NCBI GenBank assembly: GCA_036435485.1
Contig: CM071595.1
Coordinates: forward strand, 1,860,001-1,924,000
Source of the DNA: Saposhnikovia divaricata
Lineage: Eukaryota > Streptophyta > Magnoliopsida > Apiales > Apiaceae
Length of the DNA stretch: 64,000 bases
Direction of reading: 5' to 3'
The position numbers and the translations under genes are program-made. The notes below the pieces were generated by a model. That model saw only the letters and a program-made list of their open reading frames with translations, was not told where the DNA came from and did not search any database. Position 1 is the first letter of the stretch. Each line of letters begins with the position of its first letter. Shown here piece after piece: positions 36,401-50,006 of this stretch.

Positions 36401-38696
36401 GTTTCGTTCATATCAGCTCCGATTCAGGTCTGAATTGCGTCAAATAAAATTTCGTTGAATTCCAATAACCCATAGGAACAAAATATTTAAAAATATCCAC
36501 AAAATGGTCTGACCCGATTTTTAACAATATCCCGTGTACTAACCCCTTTGAGAATTTTCCGAAAACCGAGTTTCGATCATATCAGCTCCGATTCCGGTCT
36601 GAATTGCGTCAAATAAAATTTCGTTGAATTCCAATAACCCATAGGAACAAAATATTTAAAAATATCCACAAAATGGTCCGACTCGATTTTTAACAATATC
36701 CCGTGTACTAACCCCTTTGAGGATTATCCAAAAACCGAGTTTTGACTATATAAGCTCCGATACAGGTCTGAATTGTGTCAAATAAAATTTCGTTGAATTC
36801 CAATAACCCATAGGAACAAAATATTTAAAAATATCAACAAAATGGTCCGACCCGATTTTTAACAATATCCCGTGTACTAAACCCTTTGAGGATTATCCAA
36901 AAACCGAGTTTTGACTATATCAGCTCCGATTCAGGTCTGAATTGCGTCAAATAAAATTTCGTTGAATTCCAATAACCCATAGGAACAAAATATGTAAAAA
37001 TATCCTTAAAATGGTCCGACTCGATTTTTAACAATATCCCGTGTACTAACCACTTTGAGGATTATCCGAAAACCGAGTTTCGTTCATATCAGCTCCGATT
37101 CAGGTCTGAATTGCGTCAAATAAAATTTCGTTGAATTCCAATAACCCATAGGAACAAAATATTTAAAATATCCACAAAATGGTCCGACCCGATTTTTAAC
37201 AATATCCCGTGTACTAACCCCTTTGAGAATTTTCCGAAAACCGAGTTCCGATCATATCAGCTCCGATTCCGGTCCGAACTGCGTCAAATAAAATTTTTTT
37301 GAATTCCAATAACCCATAGGAACAAAATATTTAAAAATATCCACAAAATGTTCCGACTCGATTTTTAACAATATCCCGTGTACTAACCCCTTTGAGGATT
37401 ATCCAAAAACCTAGTTTTGACTATATAAGCTCCGATACAGGTCTGAATTGTGTCAAATAAAATTTCGTTGAATTCCAATAACCCATAGGAACAAAATATT
37501 TAAAAATATCCACAAAATGGTCCGACTCGATTTTTAACAATATCCCGTGTACTAACCCCTTTGAGGATTATCCAAAAACCGAATTTTGACTATATCAGCT
37601 CCGATTCAGGTCTGAATTGCGTCAAATAATATTTCGTTGAATTCCAATAACCCATAGGAACAAAATATTTAAAAATATCCACAAAATGGTCCGACCCGTT
37701 TTTTAACAATATCCCGTGTACTAACCCCATTGAGAATTTTCTGAAAATCGAGTTTCGATCATATCAGCTCCGATTCCGGTCCGAACTGCGTCAAATAAAA
37801 TTTTTTTGAATTCCAATAACCCATAGGAACAAAATATTTAAAAATATCCACAAAATGGTCCGACTCGATTTTTAACAATATCCCGTGTACTAACCCATTT
37901 GAGGATTATCCAAAAACCTAGTTTTGACTATATAAGCTCCGATACAGGTCTGAATTGTGTAAAATAAAATTTCGTTGAATTCCAATAACCCATAGGAACA
38001 AAATATTTAAAAATATCCACAAAATGGTCCGACCCGATTTTTAACAATATCCCGTGTACTAACCCCTTTGAGAATTTTCCGAAAACCGAGTTCCGATCAT
38101 ATCAGCTCCGATTCCGGTCCGAACTGCGTCAAATAAAATTTTTTTGAATTCCAATAACCCATAGGAACAAAATATTTAAAAATATCCACAAAATGTTCCG
38201 ACTCGATTTTTAACAATATCCCGTGTACTAACCCCTTTGAGGATTATCCAAAAACCTAGTTTTGACTATATAAGCTCCGATACAGGTCTGAATTGTGTCA
38301 AATAAAATTTCGTTGAATTCCAATAACCCATAGGAACAAAATATTTAAAAATATCCACAAAATGGTCCGACTCGATTTTTAACAATATCCCGTGTACTAA
38401 CCCCTTTGAGGATTATCCAAAAACCGAATTTTGACTATATCAGCTCCGATTCAGGTCTGAATTGCGTCAAATAATATTTCGTTGAATTCCAATAACCCAT
38501 AGGAACAAAATATTTAAAAATATCCACAAAATGGTCCGACCCGTTTTTTAACAATATCCCGTGTACTAACCCCATTGAGAATTTTCTGAAAATCGAGTTT
38601 CGATCATATCAGCTCCGATTCCGGTCCGAACTGCGTCAAATAAAATTTTTTTGAATTCCAATAACCCATAGGAACAAAATATTGAAAAATATCCAC
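32784..38696 (+). repeat. 35-mer HOR, unit 2 (5,913 bp)
   Basis: Continues the 5,913-bp period. Shared rare markers include AAACTGAG/AGCGCCG (35318), CGTCCCACCC (35487), ATGAAAAAAT (near 36316), ATTTAAAATATCC (near 37161) and AACCCATTTGAGG (37852, matching 31939). ATTGAAAAATATCC occurs at 32768 and 38681, but the matching site near 26855 reads ATTTAAAA, so that change is specific to one lineage. I noticed almost no other differences between copies. Confidence 0.88.
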
Positions 38697-41230
38697 AAAA
38701 TGTTCCGACTCGATTTTTAACAATATCCCGTGTACTAACCCCTTTGAGGATTATCCAAAAACCTAGTTTTGACTATATAAGCTCCGATACAGGTCTGAAT
38801 TGTGTCAAATAAAATTTCGTTGAATTCCAATAACCCATAGGAACAAAATATTTAAAAATATCCACAAAATGGTCCGACTCGATTTTTAACAATATCCCGT
38901 GTACTAACCCCTTTGAGGATTATCCAAAAACCGAATTTTGACTATATCAGCTCCGATTCAGGTCTGAATTGCGTCAAATAATATTTCGTTGAATTCCAAT
39001 AACCCATAGGAACAAAATATTTAAAAATATCCACAAAATGGTCCGACCCGTTTTTTAACAATATCCCGTGTACTAACCCCATTGAGAATTTTCTGAAAAT
39101 CGAGTTTCGATCATATCAGCTCCGATTCCGGTCCGAACTGCGTCAAATAAAATTTTTTTGAATTCCAATAACCCATAGGAACAAAATATTTAAAAATATC
39201 CACAAAATGGTCCGACTCGATTTTTAACAATATCCCGTGTACTAACCCCTTTGAGGATTATCCAAAAACCTAGTTTTGACTATATAAGCTCCGATACAGG
39301 TCTGAATTGTGTAAAATAAAATTTCGTTGAATTCCAATAACCCATAGGAACAAAATATTTAAAAATATCAACAAAATGGTCCGACCCGATTTTTAACAAT
39401 ATCCCGTGTACTACCCCTTTGAGGATTATCCAAAAACCGAGTTTTGACTATATCAGCTCCGATTCATGTCTGAATTGCGTCAAATAAAATTTCGTTGAAT
39501 TCCAATAACCCATAGGAACAAAATATGTAAAAATATCCTTAAAATGGTCCGACTCGATTTTTAACAATATCCCGTGTACTAACCACTTTGAGGATTATCC
39601 GAAAACCGAGTTTCGTTCATATCAGCTCCGATTCAGGTCTGAATTGCGTCAAATAAAATTTCGTTGAATTCCAATAACCCATAGGAACAAAATATTTAAA
39701 AATATCCAAAAACTGGTCCGACCCGATTTTTAACAATATCCCGTGTACTAACCCCTTTGAGAATTTTCCGAAAACCGAGTTTCGATCATATCAGCTCCGA
39801 TTCCGGTCCGAACTGCGTCAAATAAAATTTTGTTGAATTCCAATAACCCATAGGAACAAAATATGTAAAAATATCCACAAAATGGTCAGACTCGATTTTT
39901 AACAATATCCCGTGTAGTAACCCCTTTGAGGATTATCCAAAAACCGAGTTTTGACTATATAAGCTCCGATACAGGTCTGAATTGTGTCAAATAAAATTTC
40001 GTTGAATTCCAATAACCCATAGGAACAAAATATTTAAAAATATCAACAAAATGGTCCCACCCGATTTTTAACAATATCCCGTGTACTAACCCCTTTGAGG
40101 ATTATCCAAAAACCGAGTTTTGACTATATCAGCTCCGATTCAGGTCTGAATTGCGTCAAATAAAATTTCATTGAATTCCAATAACCCATAGGAACAAAAT
40201 ATGTAAAAATATCCTTAAAATGCTCCGACTCGATTTTTAAACATATCCCGTGTACTAACCACTTTGAGGATTATCCGAAAACCGAGTTTCGTTCATATCA
40301 GCTCCGATTCAGGTCTGAATTGCGTCAAATAAAATTTCGTTGAATTCCAATAACCCATAGGAACAAAATATTTAAAAATATCCACAAAATGGTCCGACCC
40401 GATTTTTAACAATATCTCGTGTAGTAACCCCTTTGAGAATTTTCCGAAAACCGAGTTTCGATCATATCAGCTCCGATTCCGGTCCGAACTGCGTCAAATA
40501 AAATTTTGTTGAATTCCAATAACCCATAGGAACAAAATATGTAAAAATATCCACAAAATGGTCCGAATCGATTTTTAACAATATCCAGTGTACTAACCCC
40601 TTTGAGGATTATCCAAAAACCGAGTTTTTACTGTATAAGCTCCGATACACGTCTGAATTGTGTCAAATAAAATTTCGTTGAATTCCAATAACCCATAGGA
40701 ACAAAATATTTAAAAATATCAACAAAATGGTCCGACCCGATTTTTAACAATATCCCGTGTACAAACCTCTTTGAGGATTATCCAAAAACCGAGTTTTGAC
40801 TATATCAGCTCCGATTCAGGTCTGAATTGCGTCAAATAAAATTTCGTTGAATTCCAATAACCCATAGGAACAAAATATGTAAAAATATCCTTAAAATGGT
40901 CCGACTCGATTTTTAAACATATCCCGTGTACTAACCACTTTGAGGATTATCCGAAAACCGAGTTTCGTTCATATCAGCTCCGATTCAGGTCTGAATTGCG
41001 TCAAATAAAATTTCGTTGAATTCCAATAACCCATAGGAACAAAATATTTAAAAATATCCACAAAATGGTCTGACCCGATTTTTAACAATATCCCGTGTAC
41101 TAACCCCTTTGAGAATTTTCCGAAAACCGAGTTTCGATCATATCAGCTCCGATTCCGGTCTGAATTGCGTCAAATAAAATTTCGTTGAATTCCAATAACC
41201 CATAGGAACAAAATATTTAAAAATATCCAC
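38697..41230 (+). repeat. 35-mer HOR, unit 3 (partial, 15 monomers)
   Basis: The 5,913-bp match runs to the A monomer at 41231, which lacks AAACTGAG and AGCGCCG and so ends the periodicity. Differences from unit 2 that I could see are few: TTTCATTG (base 40170), ATATCTCGTG (40417) and ATACACGTC (40650). Fifteen monomers with about three changes is very high identity. Confidence 0.87.
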
Positions 41231-41566
41231 AAAATGGTCCGACTCGATTTTTAACAATATCCCGTGTACTAACCCCTTTGAGGATTATCCAAAAACCGAG
41301 TTTTGACTATATAAGCTCCGATACAGGTCTGAATTGTGTCAAATAAAATTTCGTTGAATTCCAATAACCCATAGGAACAAAATATTTAAAAATATCAACA
41401 AAATGGTCTGACCCGATTTTTAACAATATCCCGTGTACTAAACCCTTTGAGGATTATCCAAAAACCGAGTTTTGAATATCAGCTCCGATTCAGGTCTGAA
41501 TTGCGTCAAATAAAATTTCGTTGAATTCCAATAACCCATAGGAACAAAATATGTAAAAATATCCTT
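41231..41566 (+). repeat. Junction pair A B2 after the 35-mer
   Basis: A at 41231 is ordinary. B2 at 41400 starts GGTCTGACCCG, has CTAAACCC, and is 167 bp because GACTATATCAG reads GAATATCAG near 41475. The same 2-bp loss appears in the hybrid at 43088 (GAATATTAG), which suggests that monomer derives from this one. Confidence 0.8.
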
Positions 41567-43254
41567 AAAATGGTCCGACTCGATTTTTAACAATATCCCG
41601 TGTACTAACCACTTTGAGGATTATCCGAAAACCGAGTTTCGTTCATATCAGCTCCGATTCAGGTCTGAATTGCGTCAAATAAAATTTCGTTGAATTCCAA
41701 TAACCCATAGGAACAAAATATTTAAAAATATCCACAAAATGGTCCGACCCGATTTTTAACAATATCCCGTGTACTAACCCCTTTGAGAATTTTCCGAAAA
41801 CCGAGTTCCGATCATATCAGCTCCGATTCCAGTCCGAACTGCGTCAAATAAATTTTTTTTGAATTCCAATAACCCATAGGAACAAAATATTTAAAAATAT
41901 CCACAAAATGTTCCGACTCGATTTTTAACAATATCCCGTGTACTAACCCCTTTGAGGATTATCCAAAAACCTAGTTTTGACTATATAAGCTCCGATACAG
42001 GTCTGAATTGTGTCAAATAAAATTTCGTTGAATTCCAATAACCCATAGGAACAAAATATTTAAAAATATCAACAAAATGGTCCGACCCGATTTTTAACAA
42101 TATCCCGTGTACTAACCCCTTTGAGGATTATCCAAAAACCGAATTTTGACTATATCAGCTCCGATTCAGGTCTAAATTGCGTCAAATAAAATTTCGTTGA
42201 ATTCCAATAACCCATAGGAACAAAATATTTAAAAATATCCACAAAATGGTCCGACCCGATTTTTAACAATATCCCGTGTACTAACCCCATTGAGAATTTT
42301 CTGAAAACCGAGTTTCGATCATATCAGCTCCGATTCCGGTCCGAACTGCGTCAAATAAAATTTTTTTGAATTCCAATAACCCATAGGAACAAAATATTTA
42401 AAAATATCCACAAAATGGTCCGACTCGATTTTTAACAATATCCCGTGTACAAACCCCTTTGAGGATTATCCAAAAACCTAGTTTTGACTATATAAGCTCC
42501 GATACAGGTCTGAATTGTGTCAAATAAAATTTCGTTGAATTCCAATAACCCATAGGAACAAAATATTTAAAAATATCCACAAAATGGTCTGACCCGATTT
42601 TTAACAATATCCCGTGTACTAACCCCTTTGAGAATTTTCCGAAAACCGAGTTTTGACTATATCAGCTCCGATTCAGGTCTGAATTGCGTCAAATAAAATT
42701 TCGTTGAATTCCAATAACCCATAGGAACAAAATATGTAAAAATATCCTTAAAATGGTCCGACTCGATTTTTAAACATATCCCGTGTACTAACCACTTTGA
42801 GGATTATCCGAAAACCGAGTTTCGTTCATATCAGCTCCGATTCAGGTCTGAATTGCGTCAAATAAAATTTCGTTGAATTCCAATAACCCATAGGAACAAA
42901 ATATTTAAAAATATCCACAAAATGGTCTGACCCGATTTTTAACAATATCCCGTGTACTAACCCCTTTGAGAATTTTCCGAAAACCGAGTTTCGATCATAT
43001 CAGCTCCGATTCCGGTCTGAATTGCGTCAAATAAAATTTCGTTGAATTCCAATAACCCATAGGAACAAAATATTTAAAAATATCCACAAAATGGTCCGAC
43101 TCGATTTTTAACAATATCCCGTGTACTAACCCCTTTGAGGATTATCCAAAAACCGAGTTTTGAATATTAGCTCCGATTCAGGTCTGAATTGCGTCAAATA
43201 AAATTTCGTTGAATTCCAATAACCCATAGGAACAAAATATGTAAAAATATCCTT
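41567..43254 (+). repeat. 10-mer HOR type 1, copy 1 (1,688 bp)
   Basis: Order: C D3 A3 B3 D4 A3 D/B C2 D1 A/B. D3 has TTCCAGTCCG and AAATAAATTTT. B3 has GGTCTAAATTG. The second A3 has GTACAAACCCC. The D/B hybrid at 42581 starts GGTCTGACCCG with AGAATTTTCCGAAAACCGAG, then switches to TTTTGACTATATCAG and a B tail. The A/B hybrid at 43088 starts GACTCG and ends like the shortened B2 at 41400. Confidence 0.86.
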
Positions 43255-44943
43255 AAAATGGTCCGACTCGATTTTTAACAATATCCCGTGTACTAACCAC
43301 TTTGAGGATTATCCGAAAACCGAGTTTCGTTCATATCAGCTCCGATTCAGGTCTGAATTGCGTCAAATAAAATTTCGTTGAATTCCAATAACCCATAGGA
43401 ACAAAATATTTAAAAATATCCACAAAATGGTCCGACCCGATTTTTAACAATATCCCGTGTACTAACCCCTTTGAGAATTTTCCGAAAACCGAGTTCCGAT
43501 CATATCAGCTCCGATTCCAGTCCGAACTGCGTCAAATAAATTTTTTTTGAATTCCAATAACCCATAGGAACAAAATATTTAAAAATATCCACAAAATGTT
43601 CCGACTCGATTTTTAACAATATCCCGTGTACTAACCCCTTTGAGGATTATCCAAAAACCTAGTTTTGACTATATAAGCTCCGATACAGGTCTGAATTGTG
43701 TCAAATAAAATTTCGTTGAATTCCAATAACCCATAGGAACAAAATATTTAAAAATATCAACAAAATGGTCCGACCCGATTTTTAACAATATCCCGTGTAC
43801 TAACCCCTTTGAGGATTATCCAAAAACCGAATTTTGACTATATCAGCTCCGATTCAGGTCTAAATTGCGTCAAATAAAATTTCGTTGAATTCCAATAACC
43901 CATAGGAACAAAATATTTAAAAATATCCACAAAATGGTCCGACCCGATTTTTAACAATATCCCGTGTACTAACCCCATTGAGAATTTTCTGAAAACCGAG
44001 TTTCGATCATATCAGCTCCGATTCCGGTCCGAACTGCGTCAAATAAAATTTTTTTGAATTCCAATAACCCATAGGAACAAAATATTTAAAAATATCCACA
44101 AAATGGTCCGACTCGATTTTTAACAATATCCCGTGTACAAACCCCTTTGAGGATTATCCAAAAACCTAGTTTTGACTATATAAGCTCCGATACAGGTCTG
44201 AATTGTGTCAAATAAAATTTCGTTGAATTCCAATAACCCATAGGAACAAAATATTTAAAAATATCCACAAAATGGTCTGACCCGATTTTTAACAATATCC
44301 CGTGTACTAACCCCTTTGAGAATTTTCCGAAAACCGAGTTTTGACTATATCAGCTCCGATTCAGGTCTGAATTGCGTCAAATAAAATTTCGTTGAATTCC
44401 AATAACCCATAGGAACAAAATATGTAAAAATATCCTTAAAATGGTCCGACTCGATTTTTAAACATATCCCGTGTACTAACCACTTTGAGGATTATCCGAA
44501 AACCGAGTTTCGTTCATATCAGCTCCGATTCAGGTCTGAATTGCGTCAAATAAAATTTCGTTGAATTCCAATAACCCATAGGAACAAAATATTTAAAAAT
44601 ATCCACAAAATGGTCTGACCCGATTTTTAACAATATCCCGTGTACAAACCCTTTGAGAATTTTCCGAAAACCGAGTTTCGATCATATCAGCTCCGATTCC
44701 GGTCTGAATTGCGTCAAATAAAATTTCGTTGAATTCCAATAACCCATAGGAACAAAATATTTAAAAATATCCACAAAATGGTCCGACTCGATTTTTAACA
44801 ATATCCCGTGTATTAACCCCTTTGAGGATTATCCAAAAACCGAGTTTTGACTATATAAGCTCCGATACAGGTCTGAATTGTGTCAAATAAAATTTCGTTG
44901 AATTCCAATAACCCATAGGAACAAAATATTTAAAAATATCAAC
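43255..44943 (+). repeat. 10-mer HOR type 1, copy 2
   Basis: Same order as copy 1, with the D/B hybrid at 44269 exactly +1,688 bp. The D1 at 44607 is 168 bp (GTACAAACCCTTTG). The tenth monomer (44775) is a plain A with GTATTAACC, not the A/B hybrid, so it continues into B2 at 44944. Confidence 0.85.
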
Positions 44944-46630
44944 AAAATGGTCTGACACGATTTTTAACAATATCCCGTGTACTAAACCCTTTGAGGATTA
45001 TCCAAAAACCGAGTTTTGACTATATCAGCTCCGATTCAGGTCTGAATTGCGTCAAATAAAATTTCGTTGAATTCCAATAACCCATAGGAACAAAATATGT
45101 AAAAATATCCTTAAAATGGTCCGACTCGATTTTTAACAATATCCCGTGTACTAACCACTTTGAGGATTATCCGAAAACCGAGTTTCGTTCATATCAGCTC
45201 CGATTCAGGTCTGAATTGCGTCAAATAAAATTTCGTTGAATTCCAATAACCCATAGGAACAAAATATTTAAAAATATCCACAAAATGGTCCGACCCGATT
45301 TTTAACAATATCCCGTGTACTAACCCCTTTGAGAATTTTCCGAAAACCGAGTTCCGATCATATCAGCTCCGATTCCAGTCCGAACTGCGTCAAATAAATT
45401 TTTTTTGAATTCCAATAACCCATAGGAACAAAATATTTAAAAATATCCACAAAATGTTCCGACTCGATTTTTAACAATATCCCGTGTACTAACCTTGAGG
45501 ATTATCCAAAAACCTAGTTTTGACTATATAAGCTCCGATACAGGTCTGAATTGTGTCAAATAAAATTTCGTTGAATTCCAATAACCCATAGGAACAAAAT
45601 ATTTAAAAATATCAACAAAATGGTCCGACCCGATTTTTAACAATATCCCGTGTACTAACCCCTTTGAGGATTATCCAAAAACCGAATTTTGACTATATCA
45701 GCTCCGATTCAGGTCTAAATTGCGTCAAATAAAATTTCGTTGAATTCCAATAACCCATAGGAACAAAATATTTAAAAATATCCACAAAATGGTCCGACCC
45801 GATTTTTAACAATATCCCGTGTACTAACCCCATTGAGAATTTTCTGAAAACCGAGTTTCGATCATATCAGCTCCGATTCCGGTCCGAACTGCGTCAAATA
45901 AATTTTTTTTGAATTCCAATAACCCATAGGAACAAAATATTTAAAAATATCCACAAAATGGTCCGACTCGATTTTTAACAATATCCCGTGTACTAACCCC
46001 TTTGAGGATTATCCAAAAACCTAGTTTTGACTATATAAGCTCCGATACAGGTCTGAATTGTGTCAAATAAAATTTCGTTGAATTCCAATAACCCATAGGA
46101 ACAAAATATTTAAAAATATCCACAAAATGGTCTGACCCGATTTTTAACAATATCCCGTGTACTAACCCCTTTGGGAATTTTCCGAAAACCGAGTTTCGAT
46201 CATATCAGCTCCGATTCCGGTCTGAATTGCGTCAAATAAAATTTCGTTGAATTCCAATAACCCATAGGAACAAAATATTTAAAAATATCCACAAAATGGT
46301 CCGACTCGATTTTTAACAATATCCCGTGTACTAACCCCTTTGAGGATTATCCAAAAACCGAGTTTTGACTATATAAGCTCCGATACAGGTCTGAATTGTG
46401 TCAAATAAAATTTCGTTGAATTCCAATAACCCATAGGAACAAAATATTTAAAAATATCAACAAAATGGTCCGACCCGATTTTTAACAATATCCCGTGTAC
46501 TAAACCCTTTGAGGATTATCCAAAAACCGAGTTTTGACTATATCAGCTCCGATTCAGGTCTGAATTGCGTCAAATAAAATTTCGTTGAATTCCAATAACC
46601 CATAGGAACAAAATATGTAAAAATATCCTT
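44944..46630 (+). repeat. Shortened 10-mer relative: B2 C D3 A3 B3 D4 A3 D1 A B2
   Basis: From 45113 this follows the type 1 10-mer (C D3 A3 B3 D4 A3), then goes straight to D1 A B2, without the D/B hybrid and C2. A3 at 45451 is 166 bp because CTAACCCCTTTG reads CTAACCTTG, the largest monomer deletion I noticed. B2 at 44944 has GGTCTGACACG and D1 at 46124 has TTTGGGAATT. Confidence 0.83.
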
Positions 46631-48318
46631 AAAATGGTCCGACTCGATTTTTAACAATATCCCGTGTACTAACCACTTTGAGGATTATCCGAAAACCGAG
46701 TTTCGTTCATATCAACTCCGATTCAGGTCTGAATTGCGTCAAATAAAATTTCGTTGAATTCCAATAACCCATGGGAACAAAATATTTAAAAATATCCACA
46801 AAATGGTCCGACCCGATTTTTAACAATATCCCGTGTACTAACCCCTTTGAGAATTTTCCGAAAACCGAGTTCCGATCATATCAGCTCCGATTCCGGTCCG
46901 AACTGCGTCAAATAAAATTTTTTTGAATTCCAATAACCCATAGGAACAAAATATTTAAAAATATCCACAAAATGTTCCGACTCGATTTTTAACAATATCC
47001 CGTGTACTAACCCCTTTGAGGATTATCCAAAAACCTAGTTTTGAATATAAGCTCCGATACAGGTCTGAATTGTGTCAAATAAAATTTCGTTGAATTCCAA
47101 TAACCCATAGGAACAAAATATTTAAAAATATCAACAAAATGGTCCGACCCGATTTTTAACAATATCCCGTGTGCTAACCCCTTTGAGGATTATCCAAAAA
47201 CCGAATTTTGACTATATCAGCTCCGATTCAGGTCTGAATTGCGTCAAATAAAATTTCGTTGAATTCCAATAACCCATAGGAACAAAATATGTAAAAATAT
47301 CCTTAAAATGGTCCGACTCGATTTTTAAACATATCCCGTGTACTAACCACTTTGAGGATTATCCGAAAACCGAGTTTCGTTCATATCAGCTCCGATTCAG
47401 GTCTGAATTTCGTCAAATAAAATTTCGTTGAATTCCAATAACCCATAGGAACAAAATATTTAAAAATATCCACAAAATGGTCCGACCCGATTTTTAACAA
47501 TATCCCGTGTACTAACCCCTTTGAGAATTTTCCGAAAACCGAGTTTCGATCATATCAGCTCCGATTCCGGTCCGAACTGCGTCAAATAAAATTTTGTTGA
47601 ATTCCAATAACCCATAGGAACAAAATATGTAAAAATATCCACAAAATGGTCCGACTCGATTTTTAACAATATCCCGTGTACTAACCCCTTTGAGGATTAT
47701 CCAAAAACCGAGTTTTTACTATATAAGCTCCGATACAGGTCTGAATTGTGTCAAATAAAATTTCGTTGAATTCCAATAACCCATAGGAACAAAATATTTA
47801 AAAATATCAACAAAATGGTCCGACCCGATTTTTAACAGTATCCCGTGTGCTAACCCCTTTGAGGATTATCCAAAAACCGAATTTTGACTATATCAGCTCC
47901 GATTCAGGTCTGAATTGCGTCAAATAAAATTTCGTTGAATTCCAATAACCCATAGGAACAAAATATGTAAAAATATCCTTAAAATGGTCGGACTCGATTT
48001 TTAAACATATCCCGTGTACTAACCACTTTGAGGATTATCCGAAAACCGAGTTTCGTTCATATCAGCTCCGATTCAGGTCTGAATTGCGTCAAATAAAATT
48101 TCGTTGAATTCCAATAACCCATAGGAACAAAATATTTAAAAATATCCACAAAATGGTCCGACCCGATTTTTAACAATATCCCGTGTACTAACCCCTTTGA
48201 GAATTTTCCGAAAACCGAGTTTCGATCATATCAGCTCCGATTCCGGTCCGAACTGCGTCAAATAAAATTTTGTTGAATTCCAATAACCCATAGGAACAAA
48301 ATATGTAAAAATATCCTT
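46631..48318 (+). repeat. 10-mer HOR type 2, copy 1 (1,688 bp)
   Basis: Order: C D3 A3 B3 C2 D2 A B3 C2 D2. Markers are ATCAACTCC and CATGGGAAC in C, GTTTTGAATATAAG (2-bp loss) in A3, GTGCTAACC in both B3, TGAATTTCGTC in the first C2, AACAGTATCC in the second B3 and GGTCGG in the second C2. The last D2 (48150) ends CCTT, not CCAC, and joins directly to C, so an A B pair has been dropped at the junction. Confidence 0.86.
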
Positions 48319-50006
48319 AAAATGGTCCGACTCGATTTTTAACAATATCCCGTGTACTAACCACTTTGAGGATTATCCGAAAACCGAGTTTCGTTCATAT
48401 CAACTCCGATTCAGGTCTGAATTGCGTCAAATAAAATTTCGTTGAATTCCAATAACCCATGGGAACAAAATATTTAAAAATATCCACAAAATGGTCCGAC
48501 CCGATTTTTAACAATATCCCGTGTACTAACCCCTTTGAGAATTTTCCGAAAACCGAGTTCCGATCATATCAGCTCCGATTCCGGTCCGAACTGCGTCAAA
48601 TAAAATTTTTTTGAATTCCAATAACCCATAGGAACAAAATATTTAAAAATATCCACAAAATGTTCCGACTCGATTTTTAACAATATCCCGTGTACTAACC
48701 CCTTTGAGGATTATCCAAAAACCTAGTTTTGAATATAAGCTCCGATACAGGTCTGAATTGTGTCAAATAAAATTTCGTTGAATTCCAATAACCCATAGGA
48801 ACAAAATATTTAAAAATATCAACAAAATGGTCCGACCCGATTTTTAACAATATCCCGTGTGCTAACCCCTTTGAGGATTATCCAAAAACCGAATTTTGAC
48901 TATATCAGCTCCGATTCAGGTCTGAATTGCGTCAAATAAAATTTCGTTGAATTCCAATAACCCATAGGAACAAAATATGTAAAAATATCCTTAAAATGGT
49001 CCGACTCGATTTTTAAACATATCCCGTGTACTAACCACTTTGAGGATTATCCGAAAACCGAGTTTCGTTCATATCAGCTCCGATTCAGGTCTGAATTTCG
49101 TCAAATAAAATTTCGTTGAATTCCAATAACCCATAGGAACAAAATATTTAAAAATATCCACAAAATGGTCCGACCCAATTTTTAACAATATCCCGTGTAC
49201 TAACCCCTTTGAGAATTTTCCGAAAACCGAGTTTCGATCATATCAGCTCCGATTCCGGTCCGAACTGCGTCAAATAAAATTTTGTTGAATTCCAATAACC
49301 CATAGGAACAAAATATGTAAAAATATCCACAAAATGGTCCGACTCGATTTTTAACAATATCCCGTGTACTAACCCCTTTGAGGATTATCCAAAAACCGAG
49401 TTTTTACTATATAAGCTCCGATACAGGTCTGAATTGTGTCAAATAAAATTTCGTTGAATTCCAATAACCCATAGGAACAAAATATTTAAAAATATCAACA
49501 AAATGGTCCGACCCGATTTTTAACAGTATCCCGTGTGCTAACCCCTTTGAGGATTATCCAAAAACCGAATTTTGACTATATCAGCTCCGATTCAGGTCTG
49601 AATTGCGTCAAATAAAATTTCGTTGAATTCCAATAACCCATAGGAACAAAATATGTAAAAATATCCTTAAAATGGTCGGACTCGATTTTTAAACATATCC
49701 CGTGTACTAACCACTTTGAGGATTATCCGAAAACCGAGTTTCGTTCATATCAGCTCCGATTCAGGTCTGAATTGCGTCAAATAAAATTTCGTTGAATTCC
49801 AATAACCCATAGGAACAAAATATTTAAAAACATCCACAAAATGGTCCGACCCGATTTTTAACAATATCCCGTGTACTAACCCCTTTGAGAATTTTCCGAA
49901 AACCGAGTTTCGATCATATCAGCTCCGATTCCGGTCCGAACTGCGTCAAATAAAATTTTGTTGAATTCCAATAACCCATAGGAACAAAATATGTAAAAAT
50001 ATCCAC
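48319..50006 (+). repeat. 10-mer HOR type 2, copy 2 (1,688 bp)
   Basis: All markers of copy 1 recur at +1,688 bp: CATGGG at 46770 and 48458, TGAATTTCG at 47404 and 49092, GGTCGG at 47985 and 49673. Private changes are GACCCAATT (49162) and AAACATCC (near 49829). Here D2 ends CCAC and is followed by A at 50007. Confidence 0.86.

Noticed and set aside
26871..41230. Treating the 5,913-bp copies as certain assembly duplication
   Set aside because: The copies carry small unit-specific differences (for example ATTGAAAA in units 2-3 only, and 40170, 40417 and 40650 in unit 3), which argues against a simple artificial copy. It cannot be excluded without reads.
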